Shown piece after piece: positions 32,806 to 44,513 of a stretch of 57,419 bases of DNA. Positions within the stretch are counted from its first letter, which is position 1, and each line of letters opens with the position of its first letter. Source of the DNA: Streptomyces sp. NRRL WC-3605 (GTDB lineage Bacteria; Actinomycetota; Actinomycetes; Streptomycetales; Streptomycetaceae); assembly GCF_001509795.1 (NCBI RefSeq), contig NZ_LLZN01000071.1, positions 1-57,419 of the forward strand, given 5' to 3'. Both the position numbers and the translations under genes were made by a program. The notes beneath the pieces are model-generated. The model was not told where the DNA came from, ran no database searches, and worked only from the letters and a program-made list of their open reading frames with translations.

Positions 32806-33648
32806 TCAGTTGGCGGACCGCCGGTCCCGTACCGACCGCCAGCGCTCCACGAGACGCCCGTACGCCTCCCCGGCCGCCTCGCCGTCACCGTGCCGCAGGG
32901 CCTCGATGCCCTCGGCCACGTCCGCGGCCGAGTGGTCGTCCTCCAGCTCGCCGGCCGGCAGCGCGTGCACCAGGCCGCCGTAGTCCAGTTCCACCAGCGA
33001 ACGCGGGTGGAACTCCTCCAGCCAGCGGCCCACGTCCAGCAGCCCGTCGATGAGCGGGCCCTCGTCGACGGTCTCCTTCAGCGTCCGCAGGGCCCGCGCC
33101 ACCCGGCGCCGGGCCTCCACCATCGGCGTCTGGTACCGCAGCATCGGGGGGACGTCGCCGGAGCCCTTGTCGAAGCGGCGCTCCCCGTCCGACACCAGCA
33201 CGAACCAGTGCAGCGGCACCTGCCACGTCGAGGTACGGATCCACGGCCGCGCGTCCGGGTTGCGGGCCAGCCAGCGCTCGTAGTCCAGGGCCGCCTGCCG
33301 CCGGACGACCTCCGGCAGGACCGCGTCCAGCACCGGCCTGGGCAGCTCGTCGCCCAGCTCCCCGAGCGCCTGCCAGCCGCGCAGCCGGGTGCGCCAGGGA
33401 CACACGCACACCACCCCGTCCACCTCCAGCACGAAGGCGTCGCTGCTCTCGTGCACGGGCACCGGAACGGGCGGCGTGGGCAGCAAGTCGGCCAGGGAGC
33501 GGCGCAGTTCGTCCTGGTACGAGGGACGGTCGGGGCGGCGGGCGTACCGGGTCCAGTGGCCGCGTTCCGGCTCGGGGAAGGCGGCCAGCGGCTCGTACAC
33601 CCGCAGGTACGTCGTATACGGGACGATCACCGAGGACACCTTGGGCAC
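32806..33648 (-). CDS. Conserved hypothetical protein (280 aa)
   Basis: I do not recognise a domain. The protein starts [28 protein letters not shown] and contains [29 protein letters not shown] and [47 protein letters not shown]. The mixture of Trp, Pro and acidic residues suggests a soluble globular protein; there is no signal or membrane segment. The GTG at 33648 follows GGGAG by 5 nt. It is divergent from valine dehydrogenase and appears to belong to a Streptomyces core family. Confidence 0.75.
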   Translation of the reverse strand: MPKVSSVIVPYTTYLRVYEPLAAFPEPERGHWTRYARRPDRPSYQDELRRSLADLLPTPPVPVPVHESSDAFVLEVDGVVCVCPWRTRLRGWQALGELGDELPRPVLDAVLPEVVRRQAALDYERWLARNPDARPWIRTSTWQVPLHWFVLVSDGERRFDKGSGDVPPMLRYQTPMVEARRRVARALRTLKETVDEGPLIDGLLDVGRWLEEFHPRSLVELDYGGLVHALPAGELEDDHSAADVAEGIEALRHGDGEAAGEAYGRLVERWRSVRDRRSAN

Positions 33649-33898
33649 GCCTGCTCCCTCCCCCGCCGTCTGCCAGGAAAACCTGTGGACCCCGCCTGGG
33701 GCGGAGCGCGAAATCCATGCAAATCGTCGCACGGCTGTACTCCGGGAGGAGGTGATCCCCGGCACCGCGGGTTCACGGGGCGTCCGGAGGTCTAATCTCA
33801 TGCTCGAGCACCCGTCACCGTCTCCCATGGCGCCACAAGCGCGGGGGACCCCCAGGGGGCTCCGCTCCGATCGCCGCCCGTACTCAGGAGTCACCACA

Positions 33899-34996
33899 GT
33901 GACCGACGTAACACACGGCGTCCTGCACACCCTGTTCCACTCGGACCAGGGGGGTCATGAGCAAGTTGTGCTCTGTCAGGACCGCGCCAGCGGCCTCAAG
34001 GCCGTCATCGCCATCCACTCCACCGCTCTGGGCCCCGCCCTCGGCGGTACGCGCTTCTACCCGTACGCGACCGAGGAGGAGGCCGTCGCCGACGCCCTGA
34101 ACCTCGCGCGCGGGATGTCGTACAAGAACGCCATGGCCGGGCTCGACCACGGCGGCGGGAAGGCCGTGATCATCGGTGATCCGGCCCGGATCAAGTCCGA
34201 GGAGCTGCTGCTGGCCTACGGCCGGTTCGTGGCCTCCCTGGGCGGCCGCTACGTCACCGCGTGCGACGTCGGCACCTACGTGGCCGACATGGACGTGGTG
34301 GCGCGCGAGAACCGCTGGACGACCGGGCGCTCCCCGGAGAACGGCGGCGCCGGCGACTCCTCGGTGCTCACCGCCTTCGGCGTCTACCAGGGCATGCGCG
34401 CCTCCGCGCAGCACCGCTGGGGCGACCCGTCGCTGCGGGACCGCACGGTCGGCATCGCGGGCGTCGGCAAGGTCGGGCACATCCTGGTCGAGCACCTGGT
34501 GGCCGAGGGCGCCAAGGTCGTGATCACGGACGTGCGCGAGGACGCCGTCGGGCGGATCGTCGCGGCCCACCCGGGCTCGGTGACGGCCGTCGCCGACACC
34601 GCGACCCTGATCCGCGTCGAGGGCCTCGACATCTACGCGCCCTGCGCGCTCGGCGGGGCCCTGAACGACGACACCGTGCCGGTGCTGACCGCCGGGATCG
34701 TGTGCGGTGCCGCCAACAACCAGCTCGCCCACCCGGGTGTCGAGAAGGACCTCGCCGACCGCGGGATCCTCTACGCGCCCGACTACGTGGTGAACGCCGG
34801 CGGCGTCATCCAGGTCGCCGACGAGCTGCACGGGTTCGACTTCGACCGGTGCAAGGTGAAGGCGGCGAAGATCTTCGACACCACGCTGGCGATATTCGCA
34901 CGCGCGAAGGCCGACGGGATTCCGCCGGCCGCCGCGGCCGACCGGATCGCCGAGCAGCGGATCTCGGAGGGGCGCGAGGCCCGAGCGGGCCGCTGA
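33899..34996 (+). CDS. vdh: Valine (branched-chain amino acid) dehydrogenase
   Basis: An NAD-dependent Glu/Leu/Phe/Val dehydrogenase of 365 residues. [12 protein letters not shown] and [23 protein letters not shown] contain the substrate and catalytic lysines (Lys88 in GGGK). The NAD fold has [17 protein letters not shown] (about residue 184), then [12 protein letters not shown] and [16 protein letters not shown] motifs. It deaminates valine to 2-oxoisovalerate for catabolism and to feed branched fatty acid and polyketide starters. The GTG has AGGAG 8 nt upstream. A hairpin follows at 35014. Confidence 0.93.
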   Translation: MTDVTHGVLHTLFHSDQGGHEQVVLCQDRASGLKAVIAIHSTALGPALGGTRFYPYATEEEAVADALNLARGMSYKNAMAGLDHGGGKAVIIGDPARIKSEELLLAYGRFVASLGGRYVTACDVGTYVADMDVVARENRWTTGRSPENGGAGDSSVLTAFGVYQGMRASAQHRWGDPSLRDRTVGIAGVGKVGHILVEHLVAEGAKVVITDVREDAVGRIVAAHPGSVTAVADTATLIRVEGLDIYAPCALGGALNDDTVPVLTAGIVCGAANNQLAHPGVEKDLADRGILYAPDYVVNAGGVIQVADELHGFDFDRCKVKAAKIFDTTLAIFARAKADGIPPAAAADRIAEQRISEGREARAGR

Positions 34997-35013
34997 TCCG
35001 GCGCGCCCGGGAG

Positions 35014-35035
35014 AGGGCCGGGGCCTCCCGGCCCT
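35014..35035 (+). terminator. Terminator of vdh
   Basis: AGGGCCGGG/CCCGGCCCT arms with a GCCT loop lie 18 bp after the stop codon; there is no U-run. Confidence 0.6.
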
Positions 35036-35040
35036 GCCAT

Positions 35041-35103
35041 GGGCGGTACCCGCCGGTGGGCAGTTGGAGAGAACTCTCACTTCTACCGGCGGGTCGACCG
35101 CCC
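35041..35103 (+). other. 63-nt extended hairpin between vdh and the DUF3073 gene
   Basis: GGGCGGT (35041-35047) pairs with ACCGCCC (35097-35103) and CCCGCCGGT (35049-35057) with ACCGGCGGG (35085-35093), 16 pairs interrupted by a 1x3 internal loop. A top hairpin with AGT/ACT and GAGA/TCTC stems closes it. It starts 6 bp after the vdh terminator and is followed by ataagtggttaaaatcg, not by a U-run. The shape fits a structured RNA (5' leader or small RNA) better than a simple terminator. Confidence 0.6.
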
Positions 35104-35315
35104 ATAAGTGGTTAAAATCGCGGTTGACCAGCGAGGAAAGGGCACCTCGAAGGTCCTGGGCAGACGCGCTTGCTGCGGGCGACGTACCGTATGGGCGCGG
35201 GCTCAGGTACCGTGGAAGCCCTACGGATCGGCCTCTCCATGGAGAGTCCGTTCCGGATCATGAACGCGTGTCAGACTCTGGGGCCGTCGAGCCCCGTCAC
35301 CGAGGGGGTCGAGCC
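35104..35315 (+). promoter_or_regulatory. Leader/promoter region of the DUF3073 gene
   Basis: No gene is seen. GTACCGT occurs at about 35183 and again at about 35207, and TTGACC at about 35123; these are promoter candidates without a clean pair. With the hairpin and terminator at 35014-35103, the whole gap is 319 bp. Confidence 0.3.
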
Positions 35316-35570
35316 ATGGGGCGCGGCCGGGCCAAGGCCAAGCAGACGAAGGTCGCCCGCCAGCTGAAGTACAACAGCGGTGGGACGGACCTTTCACGTC
35401 TGGCCAGTGAACTGGGCGCATCGACTTCGAGCCAGCCGCCGAACGGCGAGCCGTTCGAGGACGATGAGGATGACGAGGACGATCTCTACTCTCGATACGC
35501 CGACCTCTACGAGGACGACGACGAGGACGAAGACGACGGTCCCTCTTCACAACACCGTCGCGGCGCTTGA
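35316..35570 (+). CDS. DUF3073 protein with an acidic tail (84 aa)
   Basis: Starts MGRGRAKAKQTKVARQLKYN, a basic segment that looks nucleic-acid binding, then SGGTDLSRLASELG and a strongly acidic C-terminal half (EDDEDDEDDLYSRYADLYEDDDEDEDD). This bipolar layout and the N-terminal signature are those of the actinobacterial DUF3073 family, whose role is unknown. GAGGGGG lies 7 nt before the ATG. It is convergent with purM, with which it shares a terminator. Confidence 0.88.
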   Translation: MGRGRAKAKQTKVARQLKYNSGGTDLSRLASELGASTSSQPPNGEPFEDDEDDEDDLYSRYADLYEDDDEDEDDGPSSQHRRGA

Positions 35571-35587
35571 CCATGCAGTGAGCACTC

Positions 35588-35618
35588 ACCCGGTCGGTGG
35601 CTCTGCCACCGGCCGGGT
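35588..35618. terminator. Bidirectional terminator between the DUF3073 gene and purM
   Basis: ACCCGGTCGGTGGC pairs with GCCACCGGCCGGGT (one G:T) around a TCT loop. It lies 17 bp after the DUF3073 stop and 27 bp after the purM stop, so it can serve both. Confidence 0.8.
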
Positions 35619-35645
35619 TCTGTGCTGTCTTCAGGCAGGCACCGC

Positions 35646-36731
35646 TCAGACCGCGTAGTCGCCGACCAGCTCCGCGCCGGTCGTGTGCTCGCCGCGGTCC
35701 GTGATCTCGCCGGTCACCCATGCGTCGACGCCGCGGTCGCCCAGCGTGGCCAGGGCCGCGTCTACCGACTCCGCCGGCACGATCGCCATCATGCCCACGC
35801 CCATGTTCAGCGTCTTCTCCAGCTCCAGGCGCTCGACCCGGCCGGTCCTGCCGACGAGGTCGAACACGGGCGCCGGGGTCCAGGTGGACCGGTCGACGAC
35901 CGCGTGGAGCGTGTCGGGGATCACACGGGCCAGGTTGGCGGCAAGACCGCCACCGGTGATGTGGCTGAAGGCGTGCACCTCGGTGGTCCGGGTCAGCGCC
36001 AGGCAGTCCAGCGAGTAGATCTTGGTGGGCTCCAGCAGCTCCTCGCCGAGCGTGCGGCCGAACTCCTCGATACGGGCGTCCAGCGCGAGACCGGCCTGGT
36101 TCAGCAGGACGTGCCGCACCAGCGAGTACCCGTTCGAGTGAAGGCCGGACGCCGCCATCGCGATCACGGCGTCACCCTTGCGGATGCGATCCGCGCCGAG
36201 CAGCCGGTCGGCCTCCACGACGCCCGTACCGGCGCCGGCGACGTCGAAGTCGTCCTCGCCCAGCAGGCCCGGGTGCTCGGCCGTCTCACCGCCGACCAGG
36301 GCGCACCCGGCCAGCACACAGCCCTCGGCGATGCCCTTGACGATCGAGGCGACCCGCTCGGGGTGGACCTTGCCGACGCAGATGTAGTCCGTCATGAACA
36401 GCGGCTCGGCGCCGCACACCACGATGTCGTCCATGACCATGGCGACCAGGTCGTGCCCGATCGTGTCGTAGACGCCCATCTGGCGCGCGATGTCGACCTT
36501 GGTGCCGACGCCGTCCGTGGCGGACGCGAGGAGGGGACGCTCGTAGCGCTTGAGGGCGGAGGCGTCGAAGAGTCCGGCGAAGCCGCCGAGGCCGCCGAGG
36601 ACCTCGGGGCGCTGGGCCTTCTTCACCCACTCCTTCATCAGCTCGACCGCGCGGTCGCCCGCCTCGATGTCGACGCCCGCCGCCGCGTAGGAGGCACCGG
36701 TGGTGCCCGACTGATCTGACACAGGAGACAT
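35646..36731 (-). CDS. purM: Phosphoribosylformylglycinamidine cyclo-ligase (AIR synthetase)
   Basis: Step five of purine synthesis: closes FGAM to aminoimidazole ribotide using ATP. Family motifs include SYAAAGVDIEAGDRAVELMK, LLASATDGVGTKVDIA, the nucleotide-binding DDIVVCGAEPLFMTDYICVGK, LVGGETAEHPG, SGLHSNGYSLVR and FSHITGGGLAANLARV. The length of 361 residues is normal. It follows purF after a 33-bp gap on the same strand, so the two form an operon. Confidence 0.96.
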   Translation of the reverse strand: MSPVSDQSGTTGASYAAAGVDIEAGDRAVELMKEWVKKAQRPEVLGGLGGFAGLFDASALKRYERPLLASATDGVGTKVDIARQMGVYDTIGHDLVAMVMDDIVVCGAEPLFMTDYICVGKVHPERVASIVKGIAEGCVLAGCALVGGETAEHPGLLGEDDFDVAGAGTGVVEADRLLGADRIRKGDAVIAMAASGLHSNGYSLVRHVLLNQAGLALDARIEEFGRTLGEELLEPTKIYSLDCLALTRTTEVHAFSHITGGGLAANLARVIPDTLHAVVDRSTWTPAPVFDLVGRTGRVERLELEKTLNMGVGMMAIVPAESVDAALATLGDRGVDAWVTGEITDRGEHTTGAELVGDYAV

Positions 36732-36764
36732 TGCCTGGGATCTTTCGGTTGGGAACTACGGGGC

Positions 36765-38294
36765 TTACGGGCGACGGATCGCGTCGGCGGCAGCCGTGGC
36801 GGCCGTACCGGCCGCGAGCTCGGTCTCCAGGAGCTGCTTGCCGAGCAGCTCCGGGTCCGGGAGGTCCATCGGGTACTCGCCGTCGAAGCAGGCGCGGCAC
36901 AGGTTCGGCTTGGCGATGGTGGTCGCCTCGATCATGCCGTCGATGGAGATGTACGACAGGGAGTCGGCGCCCAGCGAGGTGCCGATCTCCTCGATCGTCA
37001 TGCCGTTGGCGATGAGCTCGGCGCGGGTGGCGAAGTCGATGCCGAAGAAGCACGGCCACTTCACCGGCGGCGAGGAGATCCGGATGTGGACCTCGGCGGC
37101 GCCGGCCTCGCGGAGCATGCGGACCAGGGCGCGCTGGGTGTTGCCGCGCACGATCGAGTCGTCGACGACGACCAGGCGCTTGCCCTTGATGACTTCCTTG
37201 AGCGGGTTCAGCTTCAGGCGGATGCCGAGCTGGCGGATGGTCTGCGAGGGCTGGATGAAGGTCCGGCCGACGTAGGCGTTCTTCACCAGGCCGGCGCCGA
37301 ACGGGATGCCGCTCGCCTCGGCGTAGCCGATGGCGGCCGGGGTGCCCGACTCCGGGGTCGCTATGACCAGGTCGGCCTCGACCGGGGCCTCCTTCGCCAG
37401 CTTGCGGCCCATCTCCACGCGGGAGAGGTACACGTTGCGGCCGGCGATGTCGGTGTCGGGGCGGGCCAGGTACACGTACTCGAAGACACAGCCCTTGGGC
37501 TTCGCTTCCGCGAATCGCGAGGTGCGCAGTCCGTTCTCGTCGATGGCGACGAACTCGCCGGGCTCGATCTCGCGGACGTAGCTGGCGCCGACGATGTCGA
37601 GGGCGGCGCTCTCGGAGGCGGCGACCCAGCCGCGCTCCAGCCGGCCGAGGACCAGCGGGCGGATGCCCTGCGGGTCACGGGCGGCGTAGAGGGTGTGCTC
37701 GTCCATGAAGACGAGGCTGAAGGCGCCCTGCACCTGGGGAAGGACCTCGTGGGCCGCCTCCTCGATGGTGAGCGGCTTGCCGTCCTCGTCGACCTGGGCC
37801 GCGAGCAGCGCGGTCAGCAGGTCGGTGTCGTTGGTCGCCGCGACGCGCGGGGACCGCCCGCCCTCCTGCTTGGGCAGGTCGGCGACCATCTCGGCGAGCT
37901 GGGCGGTGTTGACGAGGTTGCCGTTGTGGCCGAGCGCGATCGAGCCGTGCCCGGTGGCACGGAACGTCGGCTGGGCGTTCTCCCACACGGAGGCGCCGGT
38001 GGTCGAGTAGCGGGCGTGTCCGACCGCGATATGACCCTGGAGCGAACCGAGAGAGGTCTCGTCGAAGACCTGGGACACGAGGCCCATGTCCTTGAAGACG
38101 AGGATCTGGGAGCCGTTGCTGACCGCGATTCCCGCGGATTCCTGGCCCCGATGCTGGAGGGCGTAGAGCCCGAAGTACGTGAGCTTTGCGACCTCTTCGC
38201 CCGGAGCCCAGACACCGAAGACGCCACACGCGTCCTGGGGGCCTTTCTCGCCGGGGAGCAGATCGTGATTGAGTCGACCGTCACCACGTGGCAC
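36765..38294 (-). CDS. purF: Amidophosphoribosyltransferase
   Basis: First committed step of purine synthesis (PRPP + glutamine to phosphoribosylamine). A 22-residue propeptide precedes Cys23 (DACGVFGVW), the glutaminase nucleophile after processing. YALQHRGQESAGIAV, GHNGNLVNTAQL and the PRPP site RLVVVDDSIVRGNTQ are present. Cysteines in CFFGIDF and NLCRACFDGEYP indicate the Fe-S form. The GTG at 38294 lies 7 nt after a TACACT box, so the purF-purM transcript is probably leaderless. Confidence 0.96.
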   Translation of the reverse strand: MPRGDGRLNHDLLPGEKGPQDACGVFGVWAPGEEVAKLTYFGLYALQHRGQESAGIAVSNGSQILVFKDMGLVSQVFDETSLGSLQGHIAVGHARYSTTGASVWENAQPTFRATGHGSIALGHNGNLVNTAQLAEMVADLPKQEGGRSPRVAATNDTDLLTALLAAQVDEDGKPLTIEEAAHEVLPQVQGAFSLVFMDEHTLYAARDPQGIRPLVLGRLERGWVAASESAALDIVGASYVREIEPGEFVAIDENGLRTSRFAEAKPKGCVFEYVYLARPDTDIAGRNVYLSRVEMGRKLAKEAPVEADLVIATPESGTPAAIGYAEASGIPFGAGLVKNAYVGRTFIQPSQTIRQLGIRLKLNPLKEVIKGKRLVVVDDSIVRGNTQRALVRMLREAGAAEVHIRISSPPVKWPCFFGIDFATRAELIANGMTIEEIGTSLGADSLSYISIDGMIEATTIAKPNLCRACFDGEYPMDLPDPELLGKQLLETELAAGTAATAAADAIRRP

Positions 38295-38301
38295 GTCCCC
38301 G

Positions 38302-38307
38302 AGTGTA
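38302..38307 (-). promoter_or_regulatory. -10 box of purF (likely leaderless transcript)
   Basis: TACACT on the minus strand ends 7 nt before the GTG of purF. No purine riboswitch is seen between box and gene. Confidence 0.5.
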
Positions 38308-38355
38308 GGCGAGGTCGACCACTGGTCCGAATTGGGGATGCGGGCCGGTAAAGGA

Positions 38356-39150
38356 TCACTTGCCGGCGGCCGCCTGGACGGTCTCGCCGTTTTCGCTGGT
38401 CAGCGTGAGGGTGCGGTCGTCGACGCGGTATTTCACGGTGCTGTCGAAGAGGCCCAGGAGCTTCTTCTCCGCTGTCATGAGTGAGGTGTCGCACATCATT
38501 CGGGTGGTGGATGCCGTGCCGAGCGTGATACTGCCGTCGCGGATTGTCGCGGTGGCCTTCACCCGGTTGCAGCCGAGGCTTCCGCTCACCTGGCCGGTCT
38601 TCGTGTCGAAGGTGAGGTGGGCGCGGCCGTCGGCGTCCGGGCTGGTCACGGTCCACTCGGTGCCCCTGAGCGGGGCGGCCTCCCGCCGGGTGAGCGCCAC
38701 GCGGTCGCCGTCCTTCGTGGTGAGGGTGAGCTTGTCGCCGTCCTTCTCGGTGGTCAGGTCACCGTCGGCGAGGGTGCGGGCGAGGGTCTGCTCGAAGCCG
38801 GCGGGGACGCCGTCGCAGGCCATCTCCGTCGACCGGATCCCGTCGAAGGAGACGTGGCCGTCGCTGAAGTCTGCCTGGGCCCCGAAGGTGTTGCAGCCGA
38901 GGCTGCCCTCGGCCTTCCCGTCACCGGAGATCCGCAGCCAGGCGCCGTCCGGCGCGGCCTTCTTCCGGCCGTCCACGGTCACCTGGTCGACGGCCCAGCG
39001 GGCGTCGGAGAGGGATGCCCGGGCCCCGGCGCCGACGGATTCGCTGCCCGCGTCCTCGCTGCCGCAGGCCGCGGCGAGCGGGAGCAGGGTGAGAGCGGCC
39101 AGGGCGGCCAGGCGCCGCTGGTGCGTACCGGGTGTGCCGAGAGTGTCCAT
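38356..39150 (-). CDS. Lipoprotein with two META domains (264 aa)
   Basis: The lipoprotein signal LAALAALTLLPLAAAC places the lipid-modified Cys at about residue 29. Two homologous META (HslJ-like) domains follow: WAVDQVTVDG..GDGKAEGSLGCNTFGAQADFS..STEMACD and WTVTSPDADG..KTGQVSGSLGCNRVKATATI..TTRMMCD. Each has the GxLGCN signature and a MxCD Cys that could form a disulfide. Surface-exposed; function unknown, though META proteins are linked to stress and antibiotic tolerance. It is encoded 48 bp from the purF start with its own ATG. Confidence 0.88.
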   Translation of the reverse strand: MDTLGTPGTHQRRLAALAALTLLPLAAACGSEDAGSESVGAGARASLSDARWAVDQVTVDGRKKAAPDGAWLRISGDGKAEGSLGCNTFGAQADFSDGHVSFDGIRSTEMACDGVPAGFEQTLARTLADGDLTTEKDGDKLTLTTKDGDRVALTRREAAPLRGTEWTVTSPDADGRAHLTFDTKTGQVSGSLGCNRVKATATIRDGSITLGTASTTRMMCDTSLMTAEKKLLGLFDSTVKYRVDDRTLTLTSENGETVQAAAGK

Positions 39151-39287
39151 GCCGATGGGACGGAAGGGGCGAAGGACCGGTTCCGCCGGATCCTGTCCGC
39201 TGTCGGCCGCTCTTTTTCGGTTGCGGCCGGCGCTCCTGGCTGGACAGAGTCGGTGGCGATCCGTGGCACGACCGAAGGAGACCGCTT

Positions 39288-40019
39288 GTGACGCTCGGCT
39301 CGGAACGTCGTCTGGCTCTCCTCGGAGGGGGGTTCTCCACCGACGACGACGGCGTGCTGGACGACTGGGTGCTCGGCCTGGTGGACGCGGCCCGGCCCAA
39401 GGTCTGCTTCGTGCCGACGGCCAGCGGCGACGCGCCCGGCTACGTCGACCGCTTCCTCACGGCGTTCTCGTCCCGTCCGGTCGAGGCCGGGGTGCTGCCG
39501 CTCTTCCGGCGCACACTCGACGACAACTCCCTGCGGACGTTCCTGCTCGGCCAGGACGTCGTGTACGTCGGCGGGGGCAACACCGCGAACCTGCTGGCCG
39601 TCTGGCGTGCGCACGGCGTGGACCGGCTGCTGCGCGAGGCGTACGACCGGGGCGTCCTGCTGTGCGGCATCAGCGCCGGTGCCAACTGCTGGGCCGAGGG
39701 CTCCCACACCGACTCCTTCGGGCCGCTGACGCACCTGGCCGACGGGCTGGGGCTGCTGCCCGGCTCGGTCTGCCCCCACTACGACGGTGAGCCGGGACGG
39801 CGGCCCTCCTACCGGGCGGCGGTGGCGAGCGGGGCACTGCCGCCGGGCTGGGCGGTGGAGGACGGGGCGGGCGCCCTGTTCACCGACGGCCGGCTGACGG
39901 ACGCGGTGGCGCGCGTGCCGGAGGCCCGCCTCTACCGGGTGGAACCGGACGGGGACGGCGGGGCGGCCGAGCACGCCGTGCCCTGCCGTCCTCTCGCCGG
40001 AGGCCGGCTCAGCCCATGA
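39288..40019 (+). CDS. Peptidase E / S51-family serine peptidase (243 aa)
   Basis: An S51 dipeptidase-like fold: LALLGGGFSTDDDGVLDDWVL at the start, KVCFVPTASGDAPGYVDRF, YVGGGNTANLLAVWRAHG, and the nucleophile motif LLCGISAGANCW. A conserved acidic/His region includes SVCPHYDGEPGRRPSY. Family members cleave Asp-X dipeptides. The GTG has AAGGAG 7 nt upstream. Its stop overlaps the convergent neighbour by 11 bp. Single gene; cytosolic. Confidence 0.9.
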   Translation: MTLGSERRLALLGGGFSTDDDGVLDDWVLGLVDAARPKVCFVPTASGDAPGYVDRFLTAFSSRPVEAGVLPLFRRTLDDNSLRTFLLGQDVVYVGGGNTANLLAVWRAHGVDRLLREAYDRGVLLCGISAGANCWAEGSHTDSFGPLTHLADGLGLLPGSVCPHYDGEPGRRPSYRAAVASGALPPGWAVEDGAGALFTDGRLTDAVARVPEARLYRVEPDGDGGAAEHAVPCRPLAGGRLSP

Positions 40020-40806
40020 GGGGGAGCAGGCCGCCCAGGTCGGCGCGTTCGCCGCTCGCGCTGACCTTGGCCTCCGCGAGGGCGTCCCGCCAGGTGAGGC
40101 GGCCGGTGGCGAGCCGGATCCAGGTGAGCGGGTCGGTCTCGACGACGTTGGGCGGGGTGCCCCGGGTGTGCCGAGGGCCCTCCACGCACTGCACGACGGC
40201 GTACGGCGGGACACGGACCTCGGTCGAGCCGCCGGGCGCCTTCACGGCGAGCGCGTCGGCGAGGAGCCGGGTGCAGGCGGCGAGGGCCTGCCGCTCGTAC
40301 GGGATGTCGAGGCCGGGGACGGCGGCGTTCAGGTCGTCGGTGTGGACGACCAGTTCGACGGTACGGGTGACCAGGTAGTCGGCGAGGGGCAGGGCGCCGG
40401 TCCGGGTGTCGAGGAGCCGGTCGCCGGGCGCGGTCGCCAGGCGCTCGGTGAGGCGTTCCCCGGTACGGGCGTACAGCGCGTCGAGGTCGGGGTGGGCGGC
40501 GGCCAGTTCACGGGTGCCGTCGGCGATGTCCCCGGCGCGGGCTGCGGTGGCCGAGGGCCAGTCCAGCAGGGTGAGCGTGGCCTTCGACGGCTCGTCCCGG
40601 TCGAGGTTCCGGCTGACGGTCTCCAGCGCCATGGTCACATGGGCGGCCAGGTCCCGCACGGTCCAGCCGTCCAGCCGGGTCGGCAGGGCGAGCTGCTCGG
40701 CGGTGAGCTCGCGGACGGCCTGCCGGACGTGCCCGAACTGGGCGAGCACGGCGGTACGGATCTTGACGGGGTCGTAGGTGCGCGCGCGCTTCTTGGCCGG
40801 GGGCAT
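40009..40806 (-). CDS. Maleylpyruvate isomerase-family (mycothiol-dependent/DinB-like) protein (265 aa)
   Basis: An N-terminal DinB-like helical bundle: RTAVLAQFGHVRQAVRELTAEQLALPTRLDGWTVRDLAAHVTMALETV, with the His in LAAHV, and TVELVVHTDDLNAAVPG. A C-terminal SCP2-like region contains DPLTWIRLATGRLTWRDALAEAKVSASGERADL. This is the TIGR03083/mycothiol-dependent maleylpyruvate isomerase layout; the true reaction is unknown. The ATG at 40806 lies 7 nt after a TAGGCT box (40814-40819), so a leaderless mRNA is likely. Confidence 0.85.
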   Translation of the reverse strand: MPPAKKRARTYDPVKIRTAVLAQFGHVRQAVRELTAEQLALPTRLDGWTVRDLAAHVTMALETVSRNLDRDEPSKATLTLLDWPSATAARAGDIADGTRELAAAHPDLDALYARTGERLTERLATAPGDRLLDTRTGALPLADYLVTRTVELVVHTDDLNAAVPGLDIPYERQALAACTRLLADALAVKAPGGSTEVRVPPYAVVQCVEGPRHTRGTPPNVVETDPLTWIRLATGRLTWRDALAEAKVSASGERADLGGLLPLMG

Positions 40807-40938
40807 GGGGAGCAGCCTATTGCGGGAGATCGCGGCTCGGATCGGCGTTCGATAACTCGTCCGGGTGATCGACTGCGGAAGACATCCCGCGTCGACTGCC
40901 CCGGACGACACTGGTCTCCGCCCAGGAGGAGGTGCAAC

Positions 40939-41523
40939 ATGACGGTTATGGCCGAGCGCACGTCTCAGATGTCGGTGGAGGAGTTCGAAACGATCGCCGC
41001 CGCCGCTCCCGAGACCGTCACGTTGGAGTTCATCAACGGACGGATCGGAGTCAAGAAGGTGACGGACGGGGACCACGACACGATCGTGTCCTGGCTGACC
41101 AAGCGCTGTATCCAAACCCGTCCCGACCTGGACGTGTACCACGGTCGTGGACTGCGGGTGGCCGCGTACCGGCAGGGCAGGGCGAAGCCCGACGCAGTGC
41201 TGGCGCCCGAGGCCCACTTCGCCGCACACGGCGAGTGGGCCGACCCGGAAGGGGCGCTCATGGTCGTGGAGGTCACCTCGTACGACTCGGACACAGACCG
41301 ACGGGACCGGTACGAGAAGCCCGCCGCATACGGTCAGGCGGAGATCCCGGTGTACCTCTTGATCGACCGCGATTCCTGCACGCTCACGTTGCACAGCTCG
41401 CCCGACCGGAAGATCGGTGGCTATCGCACCGTCCGCACCGCGAAGTTCGGCGAGAAGGTCCTCCTTCCCGACCCCATCGGCATCGAACTCGACACCGAGA
41501 TCCTCAAGAACTACGTGCGGTGA
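40939..41523 (+). CDS. Uma2-family PD-(D/E)XK nuclease-like protein (194 aa)
   Basis: A DUF820/Uma2 protein: MSVEEFETIAAAAPETVTLEFINGRIGV at the start, HDTIVSWLTKR, then GRAKPDAVLA, MVVEVTSYDSDTDRRDRYEKPAAYGQAEIPVYLLID. This gives the PD...ExxS...K..Y pattern of the restriction-endonuclease-like fold. The family is very abundant in Streptomyces, with unclear function. An excellent ribosome site (GGAGGAGG) lies 6 nt before the ATG. A bidirectional terminator separates it from purL. Confidence 0.88.
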   Translation: MTVMAERTSQMSVEEFETIAAAAPETVTLEFINGRIGVKKVTDGDHDTIVSWLTKRCIQTRPDLDVYHGRGLRVAAYRQGRAKPDAVLAPEAHFAAHGEWADPEGALMVVEVTSYDSDTDRRDRYEKPAAYGQAEIPVYLLIDRDSCTLTLHSSPDRKIGGYRTVRTAKFGEKVLLPDPIGIELDTEILKNYVR

Positions 41524-41529
41524 GACGAA

Positions 41530-41562
41530 GAAGGTCCCGTCCGGTGGTCGGACGGGACCTTC
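41530..41562. terminator. Bidirectional terminator between the Uma2 gene and purL
   Basis: Perfect 14-bp arms GAAGGTCCCGTCCG/CGGACGGGACCTTC around GTGGT, 6 bp from the Uma2 stop and 15 bp from the purL stop. Confidence 0.8.
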
Positions 41563-41577
41563 CTGCCGTACCGCCGG

Positions 41578-43832
<2,255 letters not shown>

Positions 43833-43836
<4 letters not shown>

Positions 43837-44513
43837 GCGTTGACCAGCTTCTTGAGGATCGAGGTGAAGAACGGGAGGCCGTCGGTGCGGCCGGTGCCGA
43901 TGAGCGGCTCCACGGCGTGCTCCGGGTGCGGCATCAGGCCCACGACGTTGCCCGCCTCGTTGGTGATGCCGGCGATGTCGTTGAGCGAGCCGTTGGGGTT
44001 GAAGTCCAGGTAGCGGAACGCGACCCGGCCCTCGGCCTCCAGCTTGTCCAGCGTGTACTGGTCGGCCACATAGCGGCCGTCCATGTTCTTCAGCGGGATG
44101 TGGATCTCCTGGCCGGCCGTGTAGTCGGTCGTCCAGGCCGTCCCGGCGTTCTCCACGCGCAGCTTCTGGTCACGGCAGATGAAGTGCAGGTGGTCGTTGC
44201 CGAGCATGCCGCCGGGCAGCAGGTGCGCCTCGGTGAGGATCTGGAAGCCGTTGCAGATACCGAGAACGGGAAGGCCGCCCTTCGCCTGCTCGATGACGGT
44301 GTCCATCACCGGCGAGAAGCGGGCGATGGCTCCGGCGCGCAGATAGTCGCCGTAGGAGAAACCACCGCACAGCACCACGGCGTCGACCTGCTTGAGGTCT
44401 TTGTCCTTGTGCCACAGGGCGACCGGTTCGGCGCCCGCCAGGCGGATCGCGCGCTGCGTGTCCCGGTCGTCGAGAGAACCCGGGAAAGTGACCACGCCAA
44501 TACGAGCGGTCAC
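43833..44513 (-). CDS. purQ: FGAM synthase glutaminase subunit PurQ
   Basis: A class I glutamine amidotransferase of 226 residues: [32 protein letters not shown], the nucleophile motif [21 protein letters not shown], and the His/Glu of [14 protein letters not shown]. It supplies ammonia to PurL. It overlaps both neighbours by 4 nt. Confidence 0.97.
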
